Source: Buchnera aphidicola (Acyrthosiphon lactucae)
GTDB taxonomy: Bacteria; Pseudomonadota; Gammaproteobacteria; Enterobacterales; Enterobacteriaceae
Length of the DNA: 64,000 nucleotides
Assembly: GCF_005083565.1 (NCBI RefSeq)
Contig: NZ_CP034891.1
Span: forward strand, 62,001 to 126,000
Direction of reading: 5' to 3'
The notes under the pieces are model-generated. The model searched no databases. It was not told the DNA's origin and saw nothing but the letters and a program-made list of their open reading frames with translations. Numbering within the stretch: position 1 is the first letter of the stretch; the number at the start of each line of letters is the position of its first letter. This document shows positions 1 to 12,370 of the stretch, in pieces. Position numbers and translations under genes: made by a program.

Positions 1-462
1 AATTAAAAAAAAATCAATCATATTTTTATTAATATTTCGTTTAATTAAATATTGATTGGCTAAATGAGTGAAATTTATGTTCTTGTTATATAACTTACAT
101 ATTTTTTCCATTAAAAAATAGAGTTTTTGCTTTTTAAAATAAACATTGTTAGGTATTGATTTTTCAAATGGTATCGTAATACCATGTATTATAGATAATT
201 CTTCAATGCTTTCTATAAAATTTAAATGTTCATACTGCATTAAAAAATCAATTGCATTACCATGCGCATTACATCCAAAACAATAGTAAAATTGCTTTTC
301 ATAGCTTACAGTAAAAGATGGAGTTTTATCATGATGAAAAGGACAGTTAGTTTGATAATTTTTACCATATTTTTTTAATGTTAGACGTGTATTAATTAAT
401 TCTACGATATCAGTTCGAAATAGTAGTTCAGTAATGAAATATTTAGGTATTTTACCAGACAT
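1..462 (-). CDS. dnaG: DNA primase DnaG, N-terminal part (cut by window edge)
   Basis: Primase that makes RNA primers for DnaB-dependent replication. The frame is open from the ATG at 462 down to base 1, giving 154 codons and no stop, so only the N-terminus is inside the window. The CHC2 zinc ribbon is complete (C40, H43, C61, C64, in CPFH and [13 protein letters not shown]), followed by the start of the linker to the TOPRIM core. The start [10 protein letters not shown] matches the E. coli N-terminus closely. It lies 80 bases downstream of rpsU on the same strand, as in the enterobacterial rpsU-dnaG-rpoD macromolecular synthesis operon. The ORF listing method misses it because it runs off the edge. 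Confidence 0.95.
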   Translation of the reverse strand, partial: MSGKIPKYFITELLFRTDIVELINTRLTLKKYGKNYQTNCPFHHDKTPSFTVSYEKQFYYCFGCNAHGNAIDFLMQYEHLNFIESIEELSIIHGITIPFEKSIPNNVYFKKQKLYFLMEKICKLYNKNINFTHLANQYLIKRNINKNMIDFFLI

Positions 463-489
463 ATAATTTTATAATTATAGAATTTATTT

Positions 490-517
490 CCGTTCTTAAA
501 GAAGAACGGTTTTTTTT
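490..517 (+). terminator. 8-bp hairpin plus T8 in the rpsU-dnaG spacer
   Basis: CCGTTCTT (490-497) and AAGAACGG (502-509) form a perfect 8-bp stem with an AAAG loop, followed on the plus strand by eight T. Read that way it is an intrinsic terminator, but the flanking genes run on the minus strand, where the T-tract becomes an upstream A-tract. In E. coli the rpsU-dnaG spacer carries a partial terminator and processing sites. Here the hairpin may act as a transcript-stability or processing element, or stop antisense transcription. Confidence 0.5.
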
Positions 518-542
518 AGTGATTTTATTGTCTAAAATGTAT

Positions 543-758
543 TTAATACATACGAATACGTCTTGCATTTTCTCGTGTAAGTTTTTTTGCAAGACGTTTG
601 ATAGCTGAAGCTTTGGCTCGTTTGCGTTCAGTGGTTGGTTTTTCATAAAATTCTCTTCGACGAATTTCAGCTAAAATACCAGCTTTTTCACAAGATCGTT
701 TAAAACGACGGAGTGCAACATCAAATGGTTCATTTTCACGTACTTTTATTATTGGCAT
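543..758 (-). CDS. rpsU: 30S ribosomal protein S21
   Basis: Small-subunit ribosomal protein of the 30S platform, needed for initiation. It has 71 residues, the usual length, is very basic, and starts [20 protein letters not shown] as in enterobacteria. The start has a GAGGT Shine-Dalgarno sequence about ten bases upstream. It is first in the conserved rpsU-dnaG order and divergent from tsaD, as in E. coli. The 229-base AT-rich gap to tsaD must hold both promoters, but no single -35/-10 pair stands out. Confidence 0.98.
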   Translation of the reverse strand: MPIIKVRENEPFDVALRRFKRSCEKAGILAEIRRREFYEKPTTERKRAKASAIKRLAKKLTRENARRIRMY

Positions 759-987
759 TCAAAATTTACCTCAATTATTTATTTTTCAAAATAAAAAAAT
801 ATCAAAATATTTTTAATATAATAGATCCTATATCAATGAGTATTATATTGTAAAGTATCATTTTTTATGTTTAATATAGTTTTAATAAAATTATTTAAAA
901 TTAATTTATTTAGAATAACATTAATTTAAAATTGATGTGAAATGTATTTTTTCTTATTTTTAAAATTTAATATATAGGTTTAAATTT

Positions 988-1998
988 ATGAGAATATTAG
1001 GTATTGAAACTTCTTGTGATGATACAGGTGTAGCTATTTATGATAGTAAAGAAGGATTATTAATTAACGAAGTATATAATCAAAGAAAATTATATAATAT
1101 ACATGGAGGTATTATTCCAGAATTAGCATCTCGAGAACATGTGACAGCAATGATGTTTTTATTAAAAAAAATATTTAAAAAAAAAAATATTGCTAAATAT
1201 ATTGATATAATAGCTTATACTGCTGGTCCTGGTTTAGTTGGTTCGTTATTAGTAGGGGCTACGTTTGCATGCTCATTAGGACTGTCTTTAAATATACCAG
1301 TTCTTCCAGTTCATCATATGGAAGCACATTTATTATCAGCAATGTTAGAGTTTAAATCAATTAAGTTTCCATTTATTGGACTTTTAGTATCAGGAAAACA
1401 TACACAAATTATCGGTGCTCACAAATTTGGTCAATATGAAATACTTGGAAATTGTTTAGATGATGCAGCTGGTGAAGCGTTTGATAAAACAGCAAAATTA
1501 TTAGGATTAAAATATCCAGGTGGTTCTGAATTATCTAAATTAGCATGTAGAGGAATTAAAGATTATTTTTATTTTCCCCGACCTATGATACATGATGCTA
1601 GTTTAAATTTGAGTTTTTCGGGTTTGAAAACTTTTGCGGCTCAAACAATTAATAAATGTGATAAAAGTATACAAGAAAAAGCTAATATTGCAAGAGCTTT
1701 TGAAGATGCAGTAATTGATATATTATTAATTAAAACTAAAAAAGCATTAAAAAAACAAAACTGGAAACGTTTAGTTATAGCAGGTGGTGTTAGTGCTAAT
1801 CATAATTTGCGTAAAAAATCTAAAAAAATGGTTAAAAAATATTTTAATGGAACAGTTTTTTATTCTAGTTTAGAACTTTGTACAGATAATGGAGCTATGA
1901 TTGCATATCTTGGTTCATTACGTGAGAAAGAGGCACAAAATCCTCAATTAGAAATATTAGTAAAGCCAAAATGGTCTATAAATGATTTATCTTTTTAA
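988..1998 (+). CDS. tsaD: tRNA N6-adenosine threonylcarbamoyltransferase TsaD
   Basis: Catalyses the last step of t6A37 formation on tRNAs that read ANN codons, working with TsaB, TsaE and TsaC. It has 336 residues, matching the family. It belongs to the ASKHA/Kae1 fold: the N-terminus [14 protein letters not shown] is the phosphate-binding loop, and H110 and H114 in [11 protein letters not shown] are the iron ligands. GGVSAN and the C-terminal CTDNGAMIA motif are also present. It is divergent from rpsU, the enterobacterial arrangement. Its last 23 bases overlap the end of the convergent ribB. Confidence 0.97.
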   Translation: MRILGIETSCDDTGVAIYDSKEGLLINEVYNQRKLYNIHGGIIPELASREHVTAMMFLLKKIFKKKNIAKYIDIIAYTAGPGLVGSLLVGATFACSLGLSLNIPVLPVHHMEAHLLSAMLEFKSIKFPFIGLLVSGKHTQIIGAHKFGQYEILGNCLDDAAGEAFDKTAKLLGLKYPGGSELSKLACRGIKDYFYFPRPMIHDASLNLSFSGLKTFAAQTINKCDKSIQEKANIARAFEDAVIDILLIKTKKALKKQNWKRLVIAGGVSANHNLRKKSKKMVKKYFNGTVFYSSLELCTDNGAMIAYLGSLREKEAQNPQLEILVKPKWSINDLSF

Positions 1999-2623
1999 TA
2001 TAAAAAATTAAATCTTGTATAGTTAATACTGGCATTTTTTTATTTTTAGAAAATTCTATAATTTCATTTATACGAGCCATAGTTCCATTTTTATTTGTTA
2101 ATTCGCAAATTACTCCAGTTGGTTTAAATCCTGCTAGAGCAACAATTTCAATGGCAGCTTCCGTATGTCCTGCTCTTGATAAAATTCCACCTTTATGAGC
2201 TCTTAAAGGAAATACATGACCTGGTCTACTTAAATCACTAGGTTTAGCATTGTCAGAAATAGCAGTTTTTATAGTAGTGAGTCTATCTTTAGCTGATACA
2301 CCAGTAGAAATACCTTTAGAAGCTTCTATTGTTACTGTAAATCCAGTACGATACATACTAGTATTTTTTTTAACCATCATAGGTAAATCAAGCTGTTTTC
2401 GTTTAGATTCAGTTATACATAGGCATACTATTCCGCTGCCATAGTGAATAGTAAAAGCCATTTGTTCTACTGTCATATTTTCAGAGGCAAAAACGAGATC
2501 TCCTTCGTTTTCACGTTGTTCATCATCTAATATAATAATGCCTTGACCAGATTGTAAAGCAAGTATTGCTTTTTGAATTCGCTCTGTAGGTGTTCCAAAT
2601 TTAGATAGAAGTATTTGATTCAT
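1976..2623 (-). CDS. ribB: 3,4-dihydroxy-2-butanone 4-phosphate synthase RibB
   Basis: Converts ribulose 5-phosphate to dihydroxybutanone phosphate, the four-carbon precursor of lumazine and riboflavin. It has 215 residues, close to the E. coli protein. The acidic metal-binding loop is visible ([12 protein letters not shown]), as are GHVFPLRA and GHTEAA in the second half, which complete the active site. It stands alone, and its partner ribE is at 55269. No FMN riboswitch fold was seen in the AT-rich 300 bases upstream, although enterobacterial ribB usually has one, so control by FMN appears lost. The 3' end overlaps tsaD by 23 bases, tail to tail. Confidence 0.96.
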   Translation of the reverse strand: MNQILLSKFGTPTERIQKAILALQSGQGIIILDDEQRENEGDLVFASENMTVEQMAFTIHYGSGIVCLCITESKRKQLDLPMMVKKNTSMYRTGFTVTIEASKGISTGVSAKDRLTTIKTAISDNAKPSDLSRPGHVFPLRAHKGGILSRAGHTEAAIEIVALAGFKPTGVICELTNKNGTMARINEIIEFSKNKKMPVLTIQDLIFYIKKINHL

Positions 2624-2921
2624 TATAAAAATCTTAATAGAGTTAAATTATTCAATAAAACAAGTTTTATTAATAATAAATTTAGTTAATTTTTATTTTA
2701 TATCTTAATTTTTTTATAAAATCATACAAAAGATATTATATATTGAATTAAATTCAAGAGCAATGCAGAAATTTTTATTTCAAGTATAATTTTTATTTTT
2801 TTATATAGTATTATTCAAATATTATTTGAATATAAAAACTTATTATAATTATATATTATATAAATTTTTATCAAAGAAAATTTTTATAAAAAAATTATAA
2901 AATCTAATAAGAATTATTTTT
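2624..2921. other. AT-rich gap where the HldE adenylyltransferase domain would lie
   Basis: This 298-base gap lies between the stop of the kinase-only hldE and the start of ribB, both on the minus strand. Reading the minus strand in all frames gives no trace of the HxGH nucleotidyltransferase signature, and the sequence is almost pure A/T. One small inverted repeat is seen, ATTCAAAT (2813-2820) with ATTTGAAT (2824-2831), which could help end hldE transcription. The ribB promoter must also be here but cannot be singled out. Confidence 0.5.
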
Positions 2922-3869
2922 TTATTGGCAGTTTAAAACAGAATTTAATTCATTTATAGTTACTGTTTCAGTACCAATTTTTTTTATGACTATACTAGCT
3001 CCAATATTAGCATAAAAACATGCTTCTTCTAAAGAATATCCTGTTGCTAAAGAAGCTGCAATTATAGCAATTACAGTATCTCCTGCACCAGTTACATCAG
3101 ATGCTATTTGAGATATAGCAGGAAAATGTATTGGTTTTTTTTGTTTTTGAAACAAAGTCATTCCATTCTTAGAACGAGTAACTAATAATGCTGATAATTT
3201 TAATTCAGATAATAATTTTATTCCTTTTTGTAAAATTTCATTTTCTCTATAACATTTTCCAACTATTTTTTCAAATTCAGAAAGATTTGGTGTTAATAAA
3301 CTAGCGCCTGAATATTTTTTAAAATCTATTCCTTTAGGATCTATAAGTATTGGAATAGATATTTTTTTTGCAAAACTAATTATTTCTTTTATATGTGCTA
3401 GAGTACCTTTTGCATAATCTGATAGTACTAAAACTTTAAAATATGATAATGAATTAATAATTTTTTGATGTAATATATTCATTTTTTTAGAAATATATTT
3501 TTCTTGAAAATCTACTCGAATCAATTGTTTTTTTTCTGATAAGATTCTAATCTTAGTAATTGTTTTATTTTTTTCTAGAGAAATTAAATCAGAATCAATT
3601 CTAAGATGATTCATAAGTTTTTTTAATATTGATCCTTCATTATCTGTACCAATATAACCAATTATTTTAGAACAACCTCCAATCTCTGCAATATTTTTAG
3701 CTACATTTGCAGCACCTCCAGGTTGTTCTTTAATTTTATAAATTGGTAGGATTGGTGTTAATTGTTCTGACGACATATAGTGATTTTTACTATACCAATA
3801 ACAGTCTAGTATAAGATCTCCTACAACTAGAACAAGTGAATTATTAAAATTGATCAATTTTTTTTTCAT
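2922..3869 (-). CDS. hldE: HldE kinase domain only (heptose 7-phosphate kinase)
   Basis: The full enterobacterial HldE (about 477 residues) has an N-terminal ribokinase-type heptose 7-phosphate kinase and a C-terminal heptose 1-phosphate adenylyltransferase for LPS heptose synthesis. This frame has 315 residues and stops at the end of the kinase. Kinase features are intact: [11 protein letters not shown] at the N-terminus, the substrate loop [11 protein letters not shown], and DVTGAGDT with G261, A262, G263 and the catalytic D264. The downstream sequence shows no adenylyltransferase. Because Buchnera is known to lack most LPS functions, the retained kinase may have another sugar-phosphate substrate or be in decay. 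It is convergent with nothing and divergent from cca. Confidence 0.85.
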   Translation of the reverse strand: MKKKLINFNNSLVLVVGDLILDCYWYSKNHYMSSEQLTPILPIYKIKEQPGGAANVAKNIAEIGGCSKIIGYIGTDNEGSILKKLMNHLRIDSDLISLEKNKTITKIRILSEKKQLIRVDFQEKYISKKMNILHQKIINSLSYFKVLVLSDYAKGTLAHIKEIISFAKKISIPILIDPKGIDFKKYSGASLLTPNLSEFEKIVGKCYRENEILQKGIKLLSELKLSALLVTRSKNGMTLFQKQKKPIHFPAISQIASDVTGAGDTVIAIIAASLATGYSLEEACFYANIGASIVIKKIGTETVTINELNSVLNCQ

Positions 3870-4081
3870 GATATTATCTCGATAAGTTTAAGTCATTTAA
3901 TAAAATATAAAATTTTATTTTTTTTAAGATATAAAAATTTATAAATTAAATACGATATTTTTTATATATTATATGAAATATTATTACATTTCTTAAATAT
4001 TTAAAATAATAAATAATTATTTAAAAATTCTATTTTTATATTATAGAATAGAATTTTATTTTTTAGTATGAGAAAATGATT

Positions 4082-5326
4082 ATGAAAATATATTTAGTAG
4101 GAGGAGCTGTTCGTGATTCTTTACTTAATTTGCCTGTTAAAGATAAAGATTGGGTAGTAGTTGGAGCTACAGAAAAAATGTTATTAGAAAAAAATTTTCA
4201 ACAAGTCGGGAAAGATTTCCCAGTTTTCTTGCATCCAGAAACACATGAAGAATATGCTTTAGCAAGAAAAGAAAGAAAAGCTGGAAGAGGATATACTGGT
4301 TTTGATACTGATTGTAATTCTAATGTTACTTTAGAAGAAGATTTAGTAAGACGAGATTTAACTATTAATGCTATTGCACAAGATGAATATGGTAATTATA
4401 TTGATCCTTTTCAAGGCAAAAAAGATATAGAATGTCGTTTAATACGACATGTTTCAGAATCTTTTATTGAAGATCCATTGCGTGTTTTACGTGTAGCAAG
4501 ATTTGCAGCTTCTTTAGTTCATTTAGGATTTAAAGTCGCAAAAGAAACTATGTTGTTAATGTGTATAATAGTTAAAAAAAAGGAATTGTTATATCTAACA
4601 TCAAATAGAATATGGAATGAAACTGAAAAAGCTTTTAAAACTTCTAATCCTCATGTATATTTTCAAGTTTTATATACTTGTAATGCACTTAATTTTTTTT
4701 TTCCAGAACTGTATTTTTTATATGAAAAAAATTTTTTTTTAAACTATTCTTTTTTTAAAAAATTATGTAATAAAAATATGATATTAATGGGATTAGCTAA
4801 AATATCACTTTATAATAAAGATATCGATGTGCGTTTTGCTTATTTATGTCAATTTTTATCAGTTAATCAAATAAATAAAAATTATTCAAAGATATTTTTT
4901 GATTCATATTCTGCTTCTATTATTAAGAATCTATGTAAGCGATTTAATATTCCATCTTGTGTTAGAGATATAGCAGTTTTGCATACTGGATTTTATTTTT
5001 TTTTAAATACCATTTATCACCAATCATCTAAAAACATTATAAATTTATTTTCAAAAGTTGATGCATGGAGAAAACCGGAACGTATTAAAAAACTAGCATT
5101 TTTAAGTAATTTTAATTTTTTAAGTCAGTATAAATCTGAGTTTTATCATGTAAAATCTGGTTGTTTTTTAAAAAAATGTTTTTATATTGTTAAAAGTGTT
5201 TCTATTAAATTAATTTTAAAAAAAGGCTTTAAGGGTTATGCAATAAAAAATGAATTAATGCGTTTAAGAATTGAAAAATTAGAATTATGGCGTTTAAAAA
5301 ATATTCAATATTATTCCTATCTATAA
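4082..5326 (+). CDS. cca: CCA-adding tRNA nucleotidyltransferase, HD motif lost
   Basis: Adds or repairs the 3' CCA of tRNAs. The start at 4082 ([12 protein letters not shown]) is preferred over the in-frame ATG at 4076 because it gives the family N-terminus. The class II nucleotidyltransferase head is intact: [14 protein letters not shown], the RRDLTINA motif and [14 protein letters not shown]. The C-terminal half aligns with E. coli, but the HD-domain metal site, LCHDLGK in E. coli, reads LCQFLSV here (Q257, F258). The phosphatase, phosphodiesterase and 2',3'-cyclic phosphatase activities of the enterobacterial enzyme should therefore be absent while CCA addition remains. Three of the four tRNA genes in this window do not encode CCA, so the enzyme is needed. 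Confidence 0.95.
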   Translation: MKIYLVGGAVRDSLLNLPVKDKDWVVVGATEKMLLEKNFQQVGKDFPVFLHPETHEEYALARKERKAGRGYTGFDTDCNSNVTLEEDLVRRDLTINAIAQDEYGNYIDPFQGKKDIECRLIRHVSESFIEDPLRVLRVARFAASLVHLGFKVAKETMLLMCIIVKKKELLYLTSNRIWNETEKAFKTSNPHVYFQVLYTCNALNFFFPELYFLYEKNFFLNYSFFKKLCNKNMILMGLAKISLYNKDIDVRFAYLCQFLSVNQINKNYSKIFFDSYSASIIKNLCKRFNIPSCVRDIAVLHTGFYFFLNTIYHQSSKNIINLFSKVDAWRKPERIKKLAFLSNFNFLSQYKSEFYHVKSGCFLKKCFYIVKSVSIKLILKKGFKGYAIKNELMRLRIEKLELWRLKNIQYYSYL

Positions 5327-5350
5327 AAAATTTTTTAACTAAAATTTAAA

Positions 5351-6148
5351 CTAATTAATTAAATAAATTAATCCAGCCATTATAAAACGATATATTCCAA
5401 AAAATATTAGTGATGTTTTGTTGATAATTTCTAATAATTTTTTAATACATAATAAAGAAACTATAAAAGAGATAATAAATCCCATAAAAAATATTGGTAG
5501 ATCTGATATTCTAATATTGCTAATATTGTTAATGATATCAAAAAAAGATGCTCCCATTATTAATGGAATTGATATTATAAAAGAAAATTCTATTGCAACT
5601 GATCGTTTTATTCCTAATAATATTGCAGTTGCTATAGTAGCTCCAGATCTTGAAAAACCAGGGTATAAACAAAGAATTTGAAAAAAACCGATTATTGTAG
5701 ATTGAAATAAAGTAATATCATTAATACTATTTATTTTATATTTTTTTGGTTTAAATATTTCAGATATTAATAAAAAAAAACCACCTAATATTAAAGCATA
5801 CATAACGTTATATATATTAAATAATAGTTTAATTTTTTTATAAAATATCAGTCCAAAAAATATGGTGGGTAAAATAGAAATAAGAATATGAACATTTTTT
5901 GTTTTTTTGTTTTTAATATTTATATTAAATTTTATTAAATTTAAAATTTTTTTATGAAAAAAATATAATATTGATAACGCAGAACCAAATTCAATAAACA
6001 TTTCTAATATTTTTGTATTATTATTTTCTATTTTTAACCAATGAGAAGCTATAATTATATGTCCTGTGGAAGAAATAGGAAGAAATTCTGTTATCCCTTC
6101 TATTATTCCAATAATAATAGAAGTGATAACTTGATATAAATCAAGCAT
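5351..6148 (-). CDS. uppP: Undecaprenyl-diphosphatase UppP (BacA)
   Basis: Inner-membrane phosphatase that recycles undecaprenyl pyrophosphate, the lipid carrier for peptidoglycan. It has 265 residues and is highly hydrophobic, with about eight membrane segments. The two catalytic motifs are clear: EGITEFLPISSTGH near residues 17-30 and PGFSRSGAT near residue 160. It starts MLDLYQVITSI. It lies downstream of the pts genes on the same strand, separated by their terminator, and convergent with cca. Confidence 0.96.
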   Translation of the reverse strand: MLDLYQVITSIIIGIIEGITEFLPISSTGHIIIASHWLKIENNNTKILEMFIEFGSALSILYFFHKKILNLIKFNINIKNKKTKNVHILISILPTIFFGLIFYKKIKLLFNIYNVMYALILGGFFLLISEIFKPKKYKINSINDITLFQSTIIGFFQILCLYPGFSRSGATIATAILLGIKRSVAIEFSFIISIPLIMGASFFDIINNISNIRISDLPIFFMGFIISFIVSLLCIKKLLEIINKTSLIFFGIYRFIMAGLIYLIN

Positions 6149-6189
6149 TTATTTTTCCGTTAAAATTATTTAATATAAACAGTATATAT

Positions 6190-6220
6190 AAAACGGTACT
6201 AAATAATAGCACCGTTTTTA
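6190..6220 (-). terminator. Terminator of the ptsHI-crr operon
   Basis: Read on the minus strand, AAAACGGTGCT pairs with AGTACCGTTTT across a 7-9 base loop, with one G-U pair. It begins 10 bases after the crr stop and is followed by TTTT and ATATAT. The position directly after crr and the U-rich 3' side fit an intrinsic terminator for the PTS genes. Confidence 0.65.
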
Positions 6221-6229
6221 TATTGAAAA

Positions 6230-6733
6230 TCAATAAAACAACGTAATAATAACCGTTTTTCCAGCAACAATAGTTCCAGATGATTTTTTTATTTTTTTAA
6301 AATTTTCTATATTAGATATTACGACAGGAGTTAAAACAGACTGCGCTTTTTCTGTAAGAAAATCTAAATCAAATGTAATAATTTCATCTCCTATTTTTAC
6401 CTTTTGATTATCTTGTGCTTTTTTTTTAAAACCTTCTCCTTTTAACTTTACGGTATCAATTCCAAAATGTACAAATAATTCAACATTATCTTCTGAAATT
6501 ATTGAAAAAGCGTGCATAGTTTCAAATATTTTTCCAATCTTTCCATTTACTGGTGCAAGTATCTTATTTCCTGATGGTTTAATAGCTATTCCATCACCTA
6601 CAATTTTTTTAGAAAAAACAAGATCTGGTACATCTTCTATATTTATTATATCACCTGATATAGGTGCAATAATATCTATTTTTTTAGAAAAATTAGTTTT
6701 CTTACTGTTAAAAAAATCAGAAAAGAAACTCAT
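6230..6733 (-). CDS. crr: PTS glucose-specific EIIA component Crr
   Basis: Cytosolic phosphocarrier that takes phosphate from HPr and passes it to the membrane EIIBC sugar permease. It has 167 residues. The active-site pair is present as H74 (ETMHAFS) and H89 ([15 protein letters not shown]), equal to E. coli H75 and H90. [18 protein letters not shown] and LTPVVISN are also conserved. The N-terminal amphipathic segment is short and lysine-rich. It is last in ptsH-ptsI-crr, as in enterobacteria. No EIIBC gene is in this window. Confidence 0.97.
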   Translation of the reverse strand: MSFFSDFFNSKKTNFSKKIDIIAPISGDIINIEDVPDLVFSKKIVGDGIAIKPSGNKILAPVNGKIGKIFETMHAFSIISEDNVELFVHFGIDTVKLKGEGFKKKAQDNQKVKIGDEIITFDLDFLTEKAQSVLTPVVISNIENFKKIKKSSGTIVAGKTVIITLFY

Positions 6734-6782
6734 TTTTTTCTCCTAGGTACTTTTTATTATATCTTTGATAATATTTTGTATC

Positions 6783-8498
6783 TTAATGATTAATAAAATT
6801 TTCTACTAAATGGATTATTTCTTTTGTAGTAGGTAGTGTTAATGCTTTTTTTGCTAATTTTTGAGCGTTAGAAAAAGATGTATTGCGAATAATATTTTTA
6901 ATTTTAGGAATGCTTATTGAACTCATACTAAATTCATCTAATCCCATACCTAATAAAAGAACAGTAGCACGTTCATCTCCAGCTAGTTCACCGCATATCC
7001 CAGTCCATTTTCCGTTTGAATGTGAAATATCGATAACTTTTTTAATTAATTTTAAAACAGATGGATTCATAGGATTATAAAGATGTGAAATTAAATCGTT
7101 ACCTCTATCAACAGCTAAAGTGTATTGTGTTAAATCATTAGTTCCAATACTAAAAAAATCTACTTCTTTTATTAAGTATTCAGCTATTATAGCTGATGCT
7201 GGGGTTTCTATCATAATTCCAATTTTAATATTTTTATCGAATAATATATTATTATTACTTAATTGAATTTTAAGTTTTTTAATTTCTGATTTTAAAAATC
7301 TAATTTCTTCTACAGATATTATCATAGGAAATAAAATATATATTTTACCAAATGCAGAAGCTCTAAGAATAGCATTTAACTGAGTATGTAATATTTCTTT
7401 GCGATCTATTAAAATTCGTATAGCACGCCATCCGAGAAAAGGGTTTTCTTCTTTTGGTAAATTCATATAAGGAAGATCTTTATCTCCACCAATATCCATT
7501 GTTCTGATAATCACAGATTTATTTTTCATTAATTCTGCAATTTTTTTATATGCTTGAAATTGTTCGTTTTCAGTAGGTAAAGAATTTCTACCCATAAATA
7601 AAAACTCAGTTCGATACAGGCCAATACATTCAGCACCATTTTTTTTTGCAGAATCAATATCTTTAAGATCGCCAATATTAGAACCAATTTTAATGTTATG
7701 TCCATCAATAGTTGTAGCATGTAAACTTTTTAGAGCTATTAATTTATTTTTTTTTAAAATATACTTATTTTTTATTTCTTTTTTTTGATTAATTAATTGA
7801 TTAGATGGATTTATAAAAATTTGATTATTAATAGAATCTAAAATAAGATAATCATTATTTTTAACTATTTTTGTAATATTTCCAGTTCCTACGATTGCAG
7901 GAATTTCTAATGATCTTGCCATAATTGAGGTATGTGACGTTCTACCTCCTAAATCAGTAATAAAGCCTAAAATATATTTTAGATTAATTTGTGCTGTTTC
8001 GGAAGGAGTTAAATCTTTTGCAATTAAAATCACTTCACTATTTATATTATTTAAATCAATAATATTTAGATTAAGTATATTTTTTAATAAGCGACTTCCA
8101 ATATCTCTTACATCGATAGCTCTATTGTTTAAATATTCATCTTTTAGTTCTTCTAGAGCTTTTGCTTGTCCTTCAATAATTAATTCAGTAGCTGCTGCAG
8201 CAGATATATTTTTTTCTTTGATTAAAGAAATTACTTCTTGTTCTAATTCTTCGTCTTCAAGAAGCATAATATGACCTTCAAAAATACTTTCTTTTTTTTT
8301 CCCTAATAGTTTCCTTGTTTTGATTTTTATTTCTGTTAATTGTTGTATTGATTTTTTTCTACCTTCAAAAAATCTTTCTATTTCTTTTTTAATATTTTTA
8401 ATAGTAATTATTTTCCGGTTAATAACAATTTCTTCTTCTTTTAATAAAAGAGCTGTTCCAAAAGCTATGCCCGGTGATGCTAAAATGCCTGAAATCAT
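6783..8498 (-). CDS. ptsI: PTS enzyme I
   Basis: Transfers phosphate from phosphoenolpyruvate to HPr, the first step of sugar uptake by the PTS. It has 571 residues, a little shorter than the E. coli protein of about 575. The phosphorylated histidine is H189 in [12 protein letters not shown]. The C-terminal PEP-binding domain shows [12 protein letters not shown], the metal-binding IMIETPAS and the active-site cysteine in GICGELAGD. It is separated from ptsH by 150 bases, much longer than usual in this compact genome, and that spacer contains a hairpin. Confidence 0.97.
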   Translation of the reverse strand: MISGILASPGIAFGTALLLKEEEIVINRKIITIKNIKKEIERFFEGRKKSIQQLTEIKIKTRKLLGKKKESIFEGHIMLLEDEELEQEVISLIKEKNISAAAATELIIEGQAKALEELKDEYLNNRAIDVRDIGSRLLKNILNLNIIDLNNINSEVILIAKDLTPSETAQINLKYILGFITDLGGRTSHTSIMARSLEIPAIVGTGNITKIVKNNDYLILDSINNQIFINPSNQLINQKKEIKNKYILKKNKLIALKSLHATTIDGHNIKIGSNIGDLKDIDSAKKNGAECIGLYRTEFLFMGRNSLPTENEQFQAYKKIAELMKNKSVIIRTMDIGGDKDLPYMNLPKEENPFLGWRAIRILIDRKEILHTQLNAILRASAFGKIYILFPMIISVEEIRFLKSEIKKLKIQLSNNNILFDKNIKIGIMIETPASAIIAEYLIKEVDFFSIGTNDLTQYTLAVDRGNDLISHLYNPMNPSVLKLIKKVIDISHSNGKWTGICGELAGDERATVLLLGMGLDEFSMSSISIPKIKNIIRNTSFSNAQKLAKKALTLPTTKEIIHLVENFINH

Positions 8499-8580
8499 AA
8501 CATTACCTTTAATAATAAAGTTTATCTATTTAGAGATCGAAATATAACATGTCAGGCAAATACATTTTTCATAAAATAAT

Positions 8581-8605
8581 TAGAAGTTTTTTTATGTAAC
8601 TTCTA
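8581..8605 (-). terminator. Hairpin in the ptsH-ptsI spacer
   Basis: TAGAAGTT (8581-8588) pairs with AACTTCTA (8598-8605) in an 8-bp stem. On the minus strand it follows the ptsH stop by about 45 bases and is followed by ATTATTTTATG, only weakly U-rich. It may act as a partial terminator that makes more HPr than enzyme I, or as a 3' stabiliser of a ptsH transcript. No measurement supports either. Confidence 0.35.
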
Positions 8606-8648
8606 GTTCTGTTTTAGAGAAATCAAAAATTGATTCTTTAGTATTTAT

Positions 8649-8906
8649 TTATTCTAATTCTGTAATTATTAGAGATAAATGTTCAATTGCTTTTTTTTCA
8701 TCCTCTCCCTGAGCTGTTAGTGTAATAAGACTTCCTCGGATTAAACCAAGCGTTTGAATTTTAAATAAACTTTTTGCATTTACTGATTTTCCATTATAAG
8801 TAATTGAGATTTCAGAAATAAATTTTTTTGCTTCCTTCACAAACTGAGCTGCAGGACGAGTATGTAAACCATGCGGAGCAGTTATTGTAACTTTTTTTTG
8901 AAACAT
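8649..8906 (-). CDS. ptsH: PTS phosphocarrier HPr
   Basis: Small carrier between enzyme I and EIIA. It has 85 residues, the standard length. The phosphorylated H15 lies in [12 protein letters not shown], and S46 in AKSLFK is conserved, though its kinase is not expected in this lineage. It ends SLIITELE like the E. coli protein. A Shine-Dalgarno sequence (AGGGG) lies 8-9 bases before the start. It is first in the pts gene set. Confidence 0.98.
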   Translation of the reverse strand: MFQKKVTITAPHGLHTRPAAQFVKEAKKFISEISITYNGKSVNAKSLFKIQTLGLIRGSLITLTAQGEDEKKAIEHLSLIITELE

Positions 8907-9045
8907 TTTTTCCCCTTAATAAAAGTTTATTAATGTAATTTTTTAATAATTTTAAAATATTTTTTAACTATTAAAATACAAGATATGTAATAAAAACAAG
9001 GTTTTTAAAATTTTTTTATTGGAAAGTTGTATTTTAATTATTTTT

Positions 9046-9993
9046 TTATAGATTAGAAAACAATTCTGTACTTAAATAACGTTCTCCTGAAGACGGTAAA
9101 ATAACAACTATTTTCTTATCTAAAAAATTTTTTTTATTTTGTATTTTTATTGCTGCATGTAATGCAGCACCAGAAGAAATTCCTGCTAATATTCCTTCTT
9201 TTTTCATTAATTTTCGAGCCATAAGTATTGCTTCTTCGCTAGACACAGTAATTACTTGATCAATTAATGTTAAATCTAGATTTTTAGGAATAAATCCTGC
9301 TCCAATACCTTGAATCTTATGTGGTCCAGGTGCTATTTCTTTTCCTGTTAAAAACTGTGTAATTACCGGTGATTCGGAAGGTTCAACAGCTATACTAATT
9401 AAGTTTTTTTTTCTTTTTATTTTTTTTATATATCTTGTGATACCTGTTATTGTTCCTCCTGTTCCTACAGCAGAAATTAATATATCTAAATTTCCATTAG
9501 TATCGTTCCAGATTTCTGGACCAGTAGTTTGTTGATGAATTTCGGGATTAGCTGGATTTTCAAATTGTTTTAATAAAAAATATTTCCCTGAATTACATGA
9601 TACAATATCATTAGCTTTAGAAATAGCTCCTTGCATACCATATTTTCCGTTTGTTAATATTAGTTTTGCCCCTAAAGATTTTAATATTTTTTGTCTTTCA
9701 ATAGACATTGTATCAGGCATAGTTAGAGTTAATCGATAATTTCTAGAAGCAGCAACATAAGCTAATGCTATTCCTGTATTACCACTAGTCGCTTCTATTA
9801 ATTCTATATTTTTATTTATATTTTGATTTTTTTCTGCGCTCCATATCATATTAGCACCAATTCTACATTTAACACTAAAACTTGGATTCCTAGATTCTAT
9901 TTTTACTAAAATATTTCCGTGTCCAATTTTATTTAAACGAACTAGAGGTGTGTTACCAATAGTTAAAGAGTTATCTTCATATATTTTACTCAT
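9046..9993 (-). CDS. cysK: Cysteine synthase A (O-acetylserine sulfhydrylase)
   Basis: PLP enzyme that makes cysteine from O-acetylserine and sulfide. It has 315 residues. The PLP lysine is K42 in [11 protein letters not shown], the substrate loop is [13 protein letters not shown], and the phosphate-binding glycines are in VGTGGTITG. It has nearly the whole E. coli sequence with a C-terminus shortened by several residues, ending LSTELFSNL. That loses part of the C-terminal tail after LSTALF. It is divergent from ligA. The enterobacterial neighbours cysZ and zipA, normally between cysK and ligA, are absent. Confidence 0.97.
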   Translation of the reverse strand: MSKIYEDNSLTIGNTPLVRLNKIGHGNILVKIESRNPSFSVKCRIGANMIWSAEKNQNINKNIELIEATSGNTGIALAYVAASRNYRLTLTMPDTMSIERQKILKSLGAKLILTNGKYGMQGAISKANDIVSCNSGKYFLLKQFENPANPEIHQQTTGPEIWNDTNGNLDILISAVGTGGTITGITRYIKKIKRKKNLISIAVEPSESPVITQFLTGKEIAPGPHKIQGIGAGFIPKNLDLTLIDQVITVSSEEAILMARKLMKKEGILAGISSGAALHAAIKIQNKKNFLDKKIVVILPSSGERYLSTELFSNL

Positions 9994-10192
9994 TTTTTTC
10001 CTTTTTTTGAAATTTTTTCTATATTTAAAAATTTAAATAATATTACAAAATTTTATTCGGTCTTCTTGTTAAATATTTTTTTAAAATATTTATTTTAATA
10101 ATTATTAAAAAATTTTATTTATATATTATAAATAAAAATTATATAATAAAAAATATTTAAGAATACTAATATTATTAATTTATGAAATTTGA

Positions 10193-12268
<2,076 letters not shown>

Positions 12269-12282
12269 TAGCATTTAATTTT

Positions 12283-12355
12283 TGGGTCGTGCAGGATTTG
12301 AACCTGCGACCAATTGATTAAAAGTCAACTGCTCTACCAACTGAGCTAACGACCC
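12283..12355 (-). tRNA. tRNA-Lys (anticodon UUU)
   Basis: Read on the minus strand, the 73-base gene folds as a cloverleaf with acceptor GGGTCGT/ACGACCC, TAGCTCAGTTGGTAGAGC in the D arm, anticodon loop CTTTTAA with TTT at positions 34-36, and GGTTCGAATCC in the T arm. The discriminator is A. CCA is not encoded, since the next bases are AAA. It follows tRNA-Val by 15 bases and is probably co-transcribed with it. The pair next to gltX mirrors the val-lys cluster near E. coli gltX. Confidence 0.97.
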
Positions 12356-12370
12356 TTTTATAAATATACT

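Noticed and set aside
2250-2444. Open frame opposite ribB and similar frames opposite other genes (5418-5681, 6883-7080, 8320-8547)
   Set aside because: They lie fully inside well-recognised genes on the other strand, have no ribosome site and no family resemblance.
2624-2921. Possible FMN riboswitch upstream of ribB
   Set aside because: No conserved RFN element bases (such as the GGGGC and CCGAC/ AGTCCGGAT-type motifs) occur in this A/T-only stretch.
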